In this document: one piece after another, positions 23,968 through 32,773 of the stretch
Numbering within the stretch: the stretch's first letter is position 1
Layout: each line of letters starts with the position of its first letter
Position numbers and translations under genes: made by a program
The notes under the pieces: model-generated
The model's database searches: none
The model's input: only the letters and a program-made list of their open reading frames with translations
What the model was told of the DNA's origin: nothing
Assembly: GCA_021199475.1 (NCBI GenBank)
Contig: JAJQHZ010000035.1
Coordinates: 1 to 48,818, forward strand
Length of the DNA: 48,818 bases
Direction: 5' to 3'
DNA from: Lachnospiraceae bacterium
Lineage (GTDB): Bacteria > Bacillota > Clostridia > Lachnospirales > Lachnospiraceae

Positions 23968-24828
23968 ATGGAAAAGCTTGCGAACCCGCAGAAAACGATT
24001 GAGATCATACAGAAGAATCATTTTAATTTCCAGAAGCGCTTTGGACAGAACTTCCTGATCGATGCGCATGTGCTGGAGAAGATTATGGCGGCGGCGGAGA
24101 TTACGAAGGACGATTTTGTACTGGAGATTGGACCGGGCATCGGCACGATGACGCAGTACCTGGCGGAGTCGGCGCGGGAGGTGACTGCGGTCGAGATTGA
24201 CCGGAGCCTCATTCCGATTCTGGAGGAAACACTTGCGTCTTATGAGAATGTGACGATTATCAATCAGGACATTATGAAGCTGGATATTGCGGCGCTTGTG
24301 CGGGAGAAAAACGGCGGCCATCCGATCAAGGTGGTCGGGAATCTGCCCTACTACATCACCACGCCGATTGTTATGGGGCTGCTGGAACGTGCCGTGCCGC
24401 TTCAAAGCATCACGGTTATGGTTCAAAAGGAAGTGGCTCTGCGGATGCAGGCCGGTCCTGGCACCAAGGATTATGGTGCCCTTTCTCTGGCCGTTCAGTA
24501 TTACGCGGAGCCATACCTGGCTGCGAACGTCCCGCCGAATTGCTTCATTCCGCGTCCGGGCGTTGGCAGCGCCGTCATCCGCCTGACGCGCCGACAGGCG
24601 CCGCCGGTGCAGGTCAAAGACGAAAAGAGAATGTTTACCCTGATCCGCGCGTCCTTTGCCCAGCGCCGGAAGACACTGGTGAACGGATTGAAAAACGCAG
24701 CCGAGCTGGATTTTTCCAGGGAGCAGATCACGCAGGCGCTGACGGACCTCGGCCTTTCCGAAACGGTGAGAGGCGAGACCCTGACGCTGGAGCAGTTTGC
24801 CGCGCTCGCGGATGCGCTGGGTGAATGA
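23968..24828 (+). CDS. rsmA: 16S rRNA dimethyladenosine transferase RsmA (KsgA)
   Basis: Methylates two adjacent adenines near the 3' end of 16S rRNA during small-subunit assembly, using S-adenosylmethionine; 286 residues, normal length. Motifs: KRFGQNFLID at the N-terminus, the SAM-binding LEIGPGIGTMTQYL near 52, acidic VEID, and catalytic NLPYYITTP near 127. The C-terminal helical domain is complete. CAGGAGATCCGTATTTT precedes the ATG. It lies 220 bases after tatD across an unusual intergenic stretch. Loss of this enzyme is known to give kasugamycin resistance. Confidence 0.96.
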   Translation: MEKLANPQKTIEIIQKNHFNFQKRFGQNFLIDAHVLEKIMAAAEITKDDFVLEIGPGIGTMTQYLAESAREVTAVEIDRSLIPILEETLASYENVTIINQDIMKLDIAALVREKNGGHPIKVVGNLPYYITTPIVMGLLERAVPLQSITVMVQKEVALRMQAGPGTKDYGALSLAVQYYAEPYLAANVPPNCFIPRPGVGSAVIRLTRRQAPPVQVKDEKRMFTLIRASFAQRRKTLVNGLKNAAELDFSREQITQALTDLGLSETVRGETLTLEQFAALADALGE

Positions 24829-24923
24829 TTGTAAACGATGCAGGACATGAAGAGGAAGCCGCGTCAATAGAAGGTGTGCTGAAAGTGCAAGACGCGGCTT
24901 GCATTGTAAATGATGCAGGACAT
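24828..24923 (+). repeat. Direct repeats flanking a hairpin between rsmA and asnA
   Basis: The 21-base word at 24828-24848 (ATTGTAAACGATGCAGGACAT) recurs at 24903-24923 with one change. Between them is a perfect ten-pair stem, 24856-24865 with 24891-24900, and a 25-base loop. The first copy begins in the rsmA stop codon. No T run follows, so it is not an ordinary terminator. It may be a regulatory leader of asnA or a small repeat insertion. Confidence 0.65.
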
Positions 24924-24942
24924 ATAAAGGAGGATTTTTTAA

Positions 24943-25950
24943 ATGAGTCATGTTATCATTCCGAAGGATTACCACTCTTGCCTCAATTGCTATGAAACGC
25001 AGGAGGCGATTGGTCTGATTAAAAATCTGATGCAGAGCAAGCTCTGTATGGCGTTGAAGCTGAAACGGGTGACGGCCCCGCTGTTTGTGGATCCTGCTTC
25101 GGGCCTGAACGACGATCTGAATGGAGTCGAGCGGCCGGTCACGTTTGGGATTCCGGATGCCGGAGTCGATGTTCAGGTCGTCCATTCTCTGGCAAAATGG
25201 AAGCGAATGGCGCTTTACCGCTATGATTTTCATGTGGGGAACGGTCTGCTCTGTGACATGAACGCCATCCGGCGGGACGAGGAGCTGGACAATCTTCACT
25301 CTGCTTATGTCGATCAGTGGGACTGGGAGAAAATCATCACTGCTGATGAGCGGAATTTTGATTATCTGAAAATGACAGTGAAGCGTATCGTAGAATCCAT
25401 CTGCAATACGCTGGACGAGGTGAAATACCGCTATGAGCTGCTGGATACAGAGCTCTGCCGTGATATTTCCTTTATTACCTCGCAGGAGCTGGAGGACCGC
25501 TATCCGGATCTGACGCCGAAGGAACGGGAAAATGCTTATGCCAGAGAGAAAAAGACCATCTTTATCATGCAGATCGGCGGCCTTTTGAAATCCGGCCAGC
25601 GCCACGACGGCCGCGCGCCGGACTATGACGACTGGAAGCTGAATGGCGATCTGATTTTCTGGCACGAGCCACTGCAGTGTGCCCTTGAGGTTTCTTCCAT
25701 GGGCATCCGCGTTGATTCAAAATCGCTCGATGAACAGCTCACTCTGGTCGGCTGTGACGACAGAAGAGCGCTGCCCTTCCACAAAATGCTGCTTAACGGA
25801 GAACTCCCGCTGACCATCGGCGGAGGTATCGGGCAGTCCCGCATCTGTATGCTGCTGCTGAAAAAGGCGCATGTCGGCGAGGTTCAGGCCGGGATCTGGG
25901 ATGCCGAAACGCAGCACGCCTGCCGGGAAGCAGGAATTATGATTCTGTAA
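24943..25950 (+). CDS. asnA: Aspartate-ammonia ligase (AsnA)
   Basis: Ammonia-dependent asparagine synthetase: aspartate, ammonia and ATP give asparagine, AMP and pyrophosphate. 335 residues, normal for AsnA, with a class II aminoacyl-tRNA-synthetase-like fold. Recognisable segments are LKRVTAPLFVDPASGLNDDLNGVERPV, VVHSLAKWKR, SAYVDQWDWEKI and the C-terminal GGGIGQSRICMLLL ATP-binding motif. AAAGGAGGATTTTTTAA precedes the ATG. The upstream direct repeat/hairpin could control it. It is followed by a hairpin separating it from convergent genes. Confidence 0.96.
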   Translation: MSHVIIPKDYHSCLNCYETQEAIGLIKNLMQSKLCMALKLKRVTAPLFVDPASGLNDDLNGVERPVTFGIPDAGVDVQVVHSLAKWKRMALYRYDFHVGNGLLCDMNAIRRDEELDNLHSAYVDQWDWEKIITADERNFDYLKMTVKRIVESICNTLDEVKYRYELLDTELCRDISFITSQELEDRYPDLTPKERENAYAREKKTIFIMQIGGLLKSGQRHDGRAPDYDDWKLNGDLIFWHEPLQCALEVSSMGIRVDSKSLDEQLTLVGCDDRRALPFHKMLLNGELPLTIGGGIGQSRICMLLLKKAHVGEVQAGIWDAETQHACREAGIMIL

Positions 25951-25984
25951 TCGACAGTATAAAAAACGATCAGACAGCATAGCA

Positions 25985-26038
25985 ACAGCCTGTATTGCGG
26001 GTCCGTGCATACGCACAAGGGCTTATGATACAGGCTGT
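25985..26038. terminator. Terminator-like hairpin after asnA
   Basis: A perfect 11-pair stem (25985-25995 with 26028-26038) with a 32-base loop, then CTTTGCATTTGG. The T tract is weak. It lies between convergent genes. Confidence 0.5.
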
Positions 26039-26100
26039 CTTTGCATTTGGTTTGTTCGGTTATACAATGAGACGCTGCTTGTGGCGGGCAACCTTTCGTT

Positions 26101-28455
26101 TTATTCTATCGTCAGCACCTGCGTTTTCTCAAAAGCGTTGTTCATGTCGAAGCTGATGACGAAGGTGCTCCCTACGAGGTAAAGCGTATCATTGATGTAC
26201 AGGCCGCGCATGGAGGAGCTTTCGGCTTCTCCTGCGAGCTGATCCGTGTAGAAGTCATAGATCATTTCCTGGACGAAGCCATCCTCCTCGCTATAGGAAA
26301 AGAGGAGATAGCGGTTGTCGCAGTAGAATCCGATGAGATTTTTGTCGGCATCAACCAGAATGGATTTGTAGTTTTCCAGGGAGTCGCACCAGGTGACGCC
26401 ATCGATTACATATTTTGCAGCCTCGGTCACATTTGATGGGTCGGAGATGTCAAACATGGACAGCTTCAGACCGGTCGTATTGCCGGTGGATTCATCGGCC
26501 TCATAGCCGAGTCCGAGCAGCAGTCCATCGCCGTAAAAATGCAGGTAGGACGAAAACCCGCTGATCTTCAGCTCACCGAGGATCTGCGGATTCTCCGGGT
26601 CGGAGAGGTCGACGGAAAACAGCGGGTCCGTCTGGCGGAAGGTGACGAAGTACCCGGTCTCTCCGAGAAAACGCGCGGAGCGGACGGTCTCGTCCTCCGC
26701 GAGGTTCGAAAGGACGCTCAGCTGGCTCATGGATGCGTCCAGAATGTAAAGCGCGTTGTGTTCGGTCCAGTCCGTGACGCTGGCGGTCGGCGAAAGGTCG
26801 TCGCCATAGTAAGTGGTGACGAGCCGCAGATTCCCGTCATATTCGCTCATCGAAAAGGAATCGTTCAGGTAGCCGGTCACAGAACCCGCCGCCACCCCGG
26901 TGATGGTGCCATTTTCATAATGAAATTTGGTGATTTCTGAGACCGTATTGGAATGTTCGTAATTTTCATTGACAATGTAAATATTTTCCTCACTCACATA
27001 GAAATTATCCGCACCGGAGACCAGAATCTTATTGTCCAGAAATTCGGACGGATTTGTGATGTCCACAGAGCTGATGATCAGGCACTCCGTATTGGACATC
27101 GTTTCCGGCAGGTAGTAGTCGGCCGCTTCCGCCTTCGCTCCGTTTAGAAGCGGAGAGAGTTCACTGTCGTCCAGCGAATCCCCGATCGACGGATACCAGA
27201 TCGAAAACAGATAAATCGCATTGCCGACCTTGCGGGAATCGCTGTAGAAGCCCTCCTGCGTCACCTTGCCGGTGAGCACCGGATGGCTCCGGTCGGAGAC
27301 ATCATAGGTATAGAGAACCGTGAGGGTGACGGACTTCGTCTCATAGCTGCCATCCTCGTTTTCCGTGAGAGAAGTCGTGTATTCCCGCGTAATCACGCAT
27401 AAAGTATCTCCGTCCAGATACAGCTCCTTCGCAATCGGGTTCTCCGCGCCCTCGAGCGTCGTCTGGCTGACTAAGGCAAGCTTGCCATCCATGTCGTCCG
27501 TGCCAGCCGCATCATACGTGCCGTCTGTGCCAGCCGCATCATCTGTACTGTCTGTGTTATCTGAGCCATCCACGCTTACAATCAGGAATTCTCCGTCCGT
27601 GCGCAGAATATATAGCCAGGAACCATCCGTCTTTACAATGTCCCCCTCGTCCACCCCGGCGACCTGCGTGTTCGTGGTGGAATACTCTGCTTCCTCCTCA
27701 CTGGAAGAGGCAGAACTGTCTGAGGATCCGGAATAGTTAGCCGAGACGGAGGAATCCGAAGAAGCGGTATCTGCACTGTCCGCGCCCATTTCATAGGCAA
27801 CCTCGCCATCGTATTCCGCTGTGCCGCCCGAATCTTCAATGGTCATGATTCCGCCGAGTGCACGCGCGACATTGTTCGATGCATTCGCTGCGGCAAGTGC
27901 CTCGTAGATTTCCTCATAGCTGGAGGCGTAGGTGAAAGGGTCCTCGGAGACTGTGGATGCTGCGTATGAACTGGCATTGGAATCATTCGTACTGCCGCTG
28001 ATCGAATCGGAATCATTGGAATCGTCCGACGTAGTATTGATATCATTGTCTGCTCTAACATCATCGCTGTCCGCGTTAACTTCATCACTGTCTGAGGAAA
28101 CTTCAACATTGTCGATGGTAATTTCGGCGGACTCTATGCTGCCCGAGTCGCTTTCATTTCTGGAAATGCGTCCCCCCAGACCAATCGCAACGAAGGCGAG
28201 CACAAAAACTGCCGCCGCACTGGCGGCAAAGCGGGCTGCGAAACGTGCTTTTTTGCTTCGGCCTGCAGCCTTGCGTGTCTGTCTGTCTTTGTCCTTTTTA
28301 ATTTCACGGTCGAATTCGATGGTGTTCTCGTCTTGCTCGGGGACAGACTTCATATTTTTCAGCTTCTTCTCCATCTCCTCCGGAGATAACGAATCCGGGG
28401 GCGTGATATTCTGAGCGCTATCCTTTATTTTTTGTAAAAAATCTTTTTCGTTCAT
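26101..28455 (-). CDS. Membrane-anchored beta-propeller protein, possible anti-sigma
   Basis: 784 residues. A cytoplasmic N-terminal part of about 75 residues (MNEKDFLQKIKDSAQNI...SLSPEEMEKKLKNM) precedes one membrane helix at about 77-95. A long Ser/Asp/Asn-rich linker follows (about 100-250), then a large extracellular domain resembling the secreted beta-propeller family (Beta_propel), starting near TNTQVAGVDEGDIVKTDGSWLYIL. The gene begins 38 bases after an ECF sigma-factor gene on the same strand. The N-terminus is therefore a plausible anti-sigma module and the propeller a surface sensor (inference from context). A second low-complexity run near TDSTDDAAGTDGTYDAAGTD contains a short internal repeat. 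Confidence 0.78.
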   Translation of the reverse strand: MNEKDFLQKIKDSAQNITPPDSLSPEEMEKKLKNMKSVPEQDENTIEFDREIKKDKDRQTRKAAGRSKKARFAARFAASAAAVFVLAFVAIGLGGRISRNESDSGSIESAEITIDNVEVSSDSDEVNADSDDVRADNDINTTSDDSNDSDSISGSTNDSNASSYAASTVSEDPFTYASSYEEIYEALAAANASNNVARALGGIMTIEDSGGTAEYDGEVAYEMGADSADTASSDSSVSANYSGSSDSSASSSEEEAEYSTTNTQVAGVDEGDIVKTDGSWLYILRTDGEFLIVSVDGSDNTDSTDDAAGTDGTYDAAGTDDMDGKLALVSQTTLEGAENPIAKELYLDGDTLCVITREYTTSLTENEDGSYETKSVTLTVLYTYDVSDRSHPVLTGKVTQEGFYSDSRKVGNAIYLFSIWYPSIGDSLDDSELSPLLNGAKAEAADYYLPETMSNTECLIISSVDITNPSEFLDNKILVSGADNFYVSEENIYIVNENYEHSNTVSEITKFHYENGTITGVAAGSVTGYLNDSFSMSEYDGNLRLVTTYYGDDLSPTASVTDWTEHNALYILDASMSQLSVLSNLAEDETVRSARFLGETGYFVTFRQTDPLFSVDLSDPENPQILGELKISGFSSYLHFYGDGLLLGLGYEADESTGNTTGLKLSMFDISDPSNVTEAAKYVIDGVTWCDSLENYKSILVDADKNLIGFYCDNRYLLFSYSEEDGFVQEMIYDFYTDQLAGEAESSSMRGLYINDTLYLVGSTFVISFDMNNAFEKTQVLTIE

Positions 28456-28493
28456 AGAAAGGTTCCTTTCGTTCTAGATACACTAGCTTGTCC

Positions 28494-28991
28494 TTATTCA
28501 ACCATACCCTGCATTTTTTTCAGCGCGCGGCTCTGCCGTGAGCGAACGGTATTCGGATTCATGTCAAGGGCATTCCCAATCTCCTGACTGGAGTACCCCG
28601 CGAAAATGCTCATCGATAAAATCAGGCGGTCGTCCGGCGGAAGCGAAGAAAATGCCTGCCGGACATCAATTTGTGCATCAAGGTCACCATCGGGCATTGG
28701 AATATCTTCACTCAGTTCCGCATTCGGTTCACCATACATCTTTAGCCGCCGGGCGCACTTTGCCGTGAGAATCCGGAACATCCAGGATTTGAATGCGTCG
28801 GCATTTCGCAGTGTGCGAATCTGCGCGAACGCATCGGTCACCGCATCGCTGACGGCATCCTCCGCATCGTGCGTATTCCGCAGCGTGTAAAGAGCGAAGC
28901 GGTACAGATCCTGATAGAATTGTTTATAAAGCAGGGCAAAAGCATGTACATCTCCTTTTTGCGCCTGGCCGACAAGTGTTGCTGCTATCAT
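28494..28991 (-). CDS. ECF-family RNA polymerase sigma factor
   Basis: 165 residues with sigma region 2 (LLYKQFYQDLYRFALYTLRN...DAEDAVSDAVTDAF, then FKSWMFRILT) and region 4 (LPPDDRLILSMSIFAGYSSQEIGNALDMNPNTVRSRQSRALKKM). The chosen ATG has AAAGGA six bases upstream; an earlier in-frame ATG would add 22 residues and is also possible. It directs polymerase to a stress or envelope regulon. The next gene, with a cytoplasmic N-terminus and an outer propeller domain, likely controls it. No conventional promoter was seen upstream, which would suit autoregulation. Confidence 0.9.
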   Translation of the reverse strand: MIAATLVGQAQKGDVHAFALLYKQFYQDLYRFALYTLRNTHDAEDAVSDAVTDAFAQIRTLRNADAFKSWMFRILTAKCARRLKMYGEPNAELSEDIPMPDGDLDAQIDVRQAFSSLPPDDRLILSMSIFAGYSSQEIGNALDMNPNTVRSRQSRALKKMQGMVE

Positions 28992-29216
28992 ACGTTTTCC
29001 TTTCTGGCTTCCCATCTTCCTATGGTGAAATATGCTGCCCTCCGTTTGCTTATTCATTTTTGCATATTCATTTTTGTAGATGAACGGATAACGGATTGTG
29101 ACTGCTCTTGTGGATGAAAACCGGTTTCATTTATATAGTGTAAAAGAAATGAGAATCTGTTGCAATCGATTTTCATTTAAAAAGAAAGATTGGTGAAAAT
29201 TTACTCAGAAAAACGG
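28992..29216. other. Divergent region between the sigma factor and lon
   Basis: Contains the sigma-factor ribosome site (minus strand) and AT-rich sequence. The alternative upstream starts of the sigma gene lie here. No further gene is seen. Confidence 0.4.
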
Positions 29217-29244
29217 TTGACATTCTGGGATAATGAATTATAAT
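29217..29244 (+). promoter_or_regulatory. Sigma-A promoter of lon
   Basis: Perfect TTGACA and TATAAT hexamers with a 16-base spacer. The predicted start of transcription falls at about 29251, at the edge of the CIRCE operator. Confidence 0.9.
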
Positions 29245-29253
29245 ATGGTTTTA

Positions 29254-29280
29254 TCAGCACTCAACAAAAACGAGTGCTAA
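29254..29280 (+). promoter_or_regulatory. CIRCE operator (HrcA-binding site)
   Basis: TCAGCACTC, nine bases, GAGTGCTAA: the CIRCE consensus (TTAGCACTC-N9-GAGTGCTAA) with one mismatch. It lies immediately downstream of the lon promoter, so HrcA should repress lon until heat or protein stress. Confidence 0.92.
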
Positions 29281-29296
29281 TAAAAGGCGGACAATA

Positions 29297-29455
29297 TGAG
29301 GGGAGCCGCGCAATGGAGAATCGGTGCCGTTCTCGATTTGCTGCGCAAATCGGAACATTCTTCGCGATTGTATATCCCGTGCGAAGCGCGGGATGCCTCC
29401 CCGGCGAGGGGCGCGGCCTACGTCCGTACTCGCAAAGCGAGTACGGACAATATAC
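29297..29455 (+). repeat. Palindromic repeats in the lon 5' leader
   Basis: GC-rich modules fill the leader: GATTTGCTGCGCAAATC (29335-29351), ATCCCGTGCGAAGCGCGGGAT (about 29375-29395) and an exact 11-pair hairpin near 29423-29449 with a CAAAG loop (GTCCGTACTCG arm). The modules match the dispersed GCGAAGC-type palindromes elsewhere in the window. They lengthen the leader to about 220 bases. Confidence 0.7.
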
Positions 29456-29471
29456 GAAAGAGAGGGGTCAT

Positions 29472-31763
29472 ATGATTACAGTACCTTATTATAATATAGT
29501 GATTATCCCCGGAATCTATCTGTATTTTCAAAATAATTATTTTCAGAAGATTGCGCAGAGGGATGCGGTTGCGGGGGAGAAGGTCGTCTTTCTGATGCTG
29601 AAGGAGGATAAGACCCGCGAGGAGATGCGCGCGGAGGATTTTTATCCGATCGGGATCACCGGTAAGATCGAAGCGGTTGACAAGGAAGGCAATGTAAAGG
29701 TGGTGACCGGAAACCGCGTCAACATTGAGACAATCGATGTGACGGAGGAGACGATTGAACTGTCACTGACGGAGCGTCCGGATGTGGAGGATCTTACCCC
29801 ACAGGAGGAGAAGACACATTTTGAGAATGCGAAGATGGCGTTTGTCCAGCATCTGCAGAAGACGCAGTACGGGCTGATTGCACGCAATTATGTGCAGCAA
29901 TGGGATTCGCTGGGGGAGATGACGGCGACGCTGTCATTTCTGCTGGAAATTTCCAATGAGGAGAAATATAAGATCCTGGCCGCGGATACGATTTCGGAGC
30001 GCACAGAGCGTATGGAGAAGGCCATCTGTGAGTATGTAGAGATTGAAAAGGTCAAGAAGGAGGCCGCGGACGCGCAGGAGTCTTCGAATGAGCAGATTTA
30101 CCGGGAACAGGCGATTAAAAAGCAAATTGAGTTTTTACAGAATCAGCTGGATGAAATGCATCCGGAGAATATCTCGGATGTGAGACGGTTTGAGCAGAAA
30201 CTTGAGAAGGCCGGCATGAATGAGACGGCGCTCGCCGAGGCGAAAAAGGTTCTGAACCGCATGAAGCAGGAGGGGCAGAACAGCCATGAGTACGGGATGC
30301 TGTACGATTATCTGGATTTTGTGACGTCCCTTTCCTGGAAGAAGGAGCCGATGCCGCCGGTTGATCTGGAGCAGGCAGAGAAAATTCTGGATGAGGATCA
30401 TTTTGGCCTGAAAAAGGTAAAGAAGCGGATCATCCAGCAGCTTGCGGTGATGACGCTGAACCGGAAGCAGGCGGGCTCCATCCTGCTTTTTGTCGGGGCG
30501 CCCGGTACCGGAAAGACGAGTATCGGACAGAGCATCGCCCGTGCGCTTGGCAGAAGCTATGTGCGCGTCAGTCTGGGCGGGATTCGCGACGAGGCGGAGA
30601 TCCGCGGGCATCGGCGCACCTACATTGGCGCAATGCCGGGGCGGATTATGGAAGGAATCAAACGGAGCGGCGCGTCGAATCCGGTCATGGTGCTGGACGA
30701 GGTGGATAAGCTGGTCCGCGATTATGGCGGGGATCCGTCGAGCGCGCTGCTCGAGGTGCTCGACCCGGAGCAGAACAACACGTTTACCGATCACTATATG
30801 AACGTGCCGTATGACCTGTCCGATGTGCTGTTTGTCTGCACGGCAAATACGACGGACAGTATCCCGGAGCCGCTTTTGAACCGCATGGAAGTCATTCAAT
30901 TTCCGGGGTATACGGCTTCGGATAAATTCCAGATCGCGAAGCGCCATCTGCTGCCGAAGGCGAAGGAGAGCATGGGCATCAAGTCGCAGAACCTGCGCAT
31001 CTCGGATGCCGCGCTGCGCGCGATTATTTCCGATTATACGATGGAGGCCGGGGTGCGCGGACTGAAAAAACAACTTGATACGCTCTGCCGCGTGGCGGCC
31101 GTGCAGCTGGTAAAGGGCGAGAAAAAAAGCGTCTCCGTCACGCCGAAACGGCTGCGGGAATTTCTGGATCAGCGGCCGATTCCTCACGACCGCAAGCTGG
31201 AGGAAAAACAGCCCGGCGTGGTGACCGGACTTGCCTGGACGCAGGGCGGCGGCGACATTTTATATATTGAAGCATTGTTTACAAAGGGAAGCGGCGAGAT
31301 GATCGTGACCGGGCAGCTGGGCGATGTCATGAAGGAATCGGTGCAGATCGCGGTCAGCTTGGTGAAGAGCCTGTATCCGGACAAGGCAGAGCTGTTTGAG
31401 AAAAATGACCTGCACATCCATGTCCCGGAGGGCTCTGTTCCCAAGGATGGCCCGTCGGCCGGAATTACGCTGACGACCGCGATCGCGTCCCTCGTGAGCG
31501 GCAATGCCGTCTCACCGGAAATCGCGATGACCGGCGAGGTCTCCCTGCGCGGCTACGTCATGCCGATCGGCGGCCTGCCGGAAAAACTGATGGCGGCCCA
31601 GCGGGCGGGCATCACGACGGTCTTTATCCCGAAGGAAAATCAGGACGACCTCGACGACGTGGCCGAAGAAGTGAAGGAGGCGCTGACCATCATCCCGGTG
31701 CACAAGGTGACGGATGTACTGGAGCAGACGGGGGTACGAGTATCTGCAGAACTTAAAGCATGA
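29472..31763 (+). CDS. lon: ATP-dependent protease Lon
   Basis: Cytoplasmic ATP-dependent serine protease for damaged and regulatory proteins, 763 residues. A divergent N-terminal LON domain (MITVPYYNIVIIPGIYL...) leads into a coiled-coil region, the AAA+ module with Walker A GAPGTGKTS near 343 and Walker B MVLDEVDKL, and the protease domain with catalytic Ser near 662 in PKDGPSAG and Lys near 705 in EKLMAAQ, the usual spacing. The ATG follows GAGAGGGGTCAT; the open frame reaches further upstream but only through repeat DNA and the CIRCE site. Control by HrcA is indicated by the operator. Confidence 0.95.
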   Translation: MITVPYYNIVIIPGIYLYFQNNYFQKIAQRDAVAGEKVVFLMLKEDKTREEMRAEDFYPIGITGKIEAVDKEGNVKVVTGNRVNIETIDVTEETIELSLTERPDVEDLTPQEEKTHFENAKMAFVQHLQKTQYGLIARNYVQQWDSLGEMTATLSFLLEISNEEKYKILAADTISERTERMEKAICEYVEIEKVKKEAADAQESSNEQIYREQAIKKQIEFLQNQLDEMHPENISDVRRFEQKLEKAGMNETALAEAKKVLNRMKQEGQNSHEYGMLYDYLDFVTSLSWKKEPMPPVDLEQAEKILDEDHFGLKKVKKRIIQQLAVMTLNRKQAGSILLFVGAPGTGKTSIGQSIARALGRSYVRVSLGGIRDEAEIRGHRRTYIGAMPGRIMEGIKRSGASNPVMVLDEVDKLVRDYGGDPSSALLEVLDPEQNNTFTDHYMNVPYDLSDVLFVCTANTTDSIPEPLLNRMEVIQFPGYTASDKFQIAKRHLLPKAKESMGIKSQNLRISDAALRAIISDYTMEAGVRGLKKQLDTLCRVAAVQLVKGEKKSVSVTPKRLREFLDQRPIPHDRKLEEKQPGVVTGLAWTQGGGDILYIEALFTKGSGEMIVTGQLGDVMKESVQIAVSLVKSLYPDKAELFEKNDLHIHVPEGSVPKDGPSAGITLTTAIASLVSGNAVSPEIAMTGEVSLRGYVMPIGGLPEKLMAAQRAGITTVFIPKENQDDLDDVAEEVKEALTIIPVHKVTDVLEQTGVRVSAELKA

Positions 31764-31834
31764 TATACCTCCCAATAATGGCGGTCTGCATCCACGATTT
31801 GTAAATGAAACAAGGACCTATATCGCACGATGAA

Positions 31835-31865
31835 AAAATCCTCGACGGGGTGCGCCGAGGATTTT
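31835..31865. terminator. Bidirectional terminator between lon and cobO
   Basis: A perfect ten-pair stem, AAAATCCTCG at 31835-31844 with 31856-31865, flanked by A and T runs on the two strands. It can end both lon and the convergent cobO transcript. The remaining spacer holds no gene. Confidence 0.8.
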
Positions 31866-31964
31866 ATGATCATGTACCATTTCATGCGATAGGCGGTGCA
31901 TGATGGGCAGATAATTCCGTGACAGTTCCTTGCCTTGGGATGAGAACGTGCCATTGAGTGCCTG

Positions 31965-32519
31965 TCAGCTCTCAATTCCCTTGCGCGCATGCACACCCTT
32001 GTCAAACGGATGGCGGATTTTTCTGATTTCCGAGACATAGTCCGCGCACTCGATGAGCGCTTCACTCGGCCCCTGGCCGGAGAGGATGATTTCGAGATGC
32101 GCGGGCTTTTTTTGCAGAAAATCGAGCAGCAGCGCCTCGTCAAGAAGTCCGGCGCGGATGGTATAGATGACCTCATCCAGAAACAGTACGTCATACTGTT
32201 CGTCCGCCGCTTTTTGCGTGACCGCGCGCAGCTGATTTTCATAATAGGTCTTTCGTTCTGCTTTTTCTTCGGGGGTCATCTGAAAGCTGAATTTTTCCTG
32301 CGGCAGCCCGTCCACAATCGTGATATTCTCCGAGAGAGCCAGTACATTTCTTTCACTTGTGGAATTGTCCTTCATAAACTGATAGATCAGGACGCGCAGT
32401 CCGTATCCGGCCGCGCGGGCACACAGCCCCATGCCTGTCGTAGTCTTTCCCTTGCCATCGCCGCAGTAGATGTGGACGAGGCCAAGAGAGTTTTCATTTC
32501 TGAATATGTTTTCCGTCAT
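31965..32519 (-). CDS. cobO: Cob(I)yrinic acid a,c-diamide adenosyltransferase (CobO/BtuR)
   Basis: Transfers an adenosyl group from ATP to reduced corrinoid, forming coenzyme B12-type cofactors; 184 residues. The P-loop HIYCGDGKGKTTTGMGL, the QFMKDNSTSE segment, VLFLDEVIYTI and LSGQGPSEALIECADYVSEI are typical. Two ATGs lie six bases apart; the inner one has better spacing from AAAGGA. No other B12 biosynthesis gene is nearby, so it may act in corrinoid salvage. Confidence 0.93.
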   Translation of the reverse strand: MTENIFRNENSLGLVHIYCGDGKGKTTTGMGLCARAAGYGLRVLIYQFMKDNSTSERNVLALSENITIVDGLPQEKFSFQMTPEEKAERKTYYENQLRAVTQKAADEQYDVLFLDEVIYTIRAGLLDEALLLDFLQKKPAHLEIILSGQGPSEALIECADYVSEIRKIRHPFDKGVHARKGIES

Positions 32520-32773
32520 GACCATTTTCCTTTCTTATACAGAAATCAGATAAATTTTTATGTTTTATACCTGCTATGCGACAGTAATAACCATATTATG
32601 TCATGATTTTATATGTACTTTGCCAGTTTTGCTGATCGAGCGAAGAAGAAATATCTGGCATAGCCAGGGACAAATGCATTCCAGACTGGCGAAGCCAGAA
32701 AGCACGTGCCGGGCGAGAATCCGTTGAGAATTGCCTGCCGTCTTCTTCAGAGCGGACGAAGCGGAACAGGATT
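32520..32773. repeat. Spacer with dispersed palindromes between cobO and mscS
   Basis: Includes the short hairpins CTGGCATAGCCAG (32657-32669) and CTGGCGAAGCCAG (32686-32698), plus GAGCGAAG and GGACGAAGCGG motifs. These resemble the scattered GCGAAGC-loop repeats. AT-rich sequence next to cobO could hold its promoter. No gene is seen. Confidence 0.5.

Noticed and set aside
23950-25665. 571-codon minus-strand frame opposite rsmA and asnA
   Set aside because: Antisense to two well-supported enzymes; composition is rich in His, Gln and Arg as expected for a shadow frame.
29297-29455. CRISPR-like array in the lon leader
   Set aside because: The palindromes differ in sequence and spacing and there are no regular repeat-spacer units or cas genes.
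29274-29471. N-terminal extension of Lon
   Set aside because: It would translate part of the CIRCE operator and the palindromic repeats; the later ATG has a ribosome site and family-like start.
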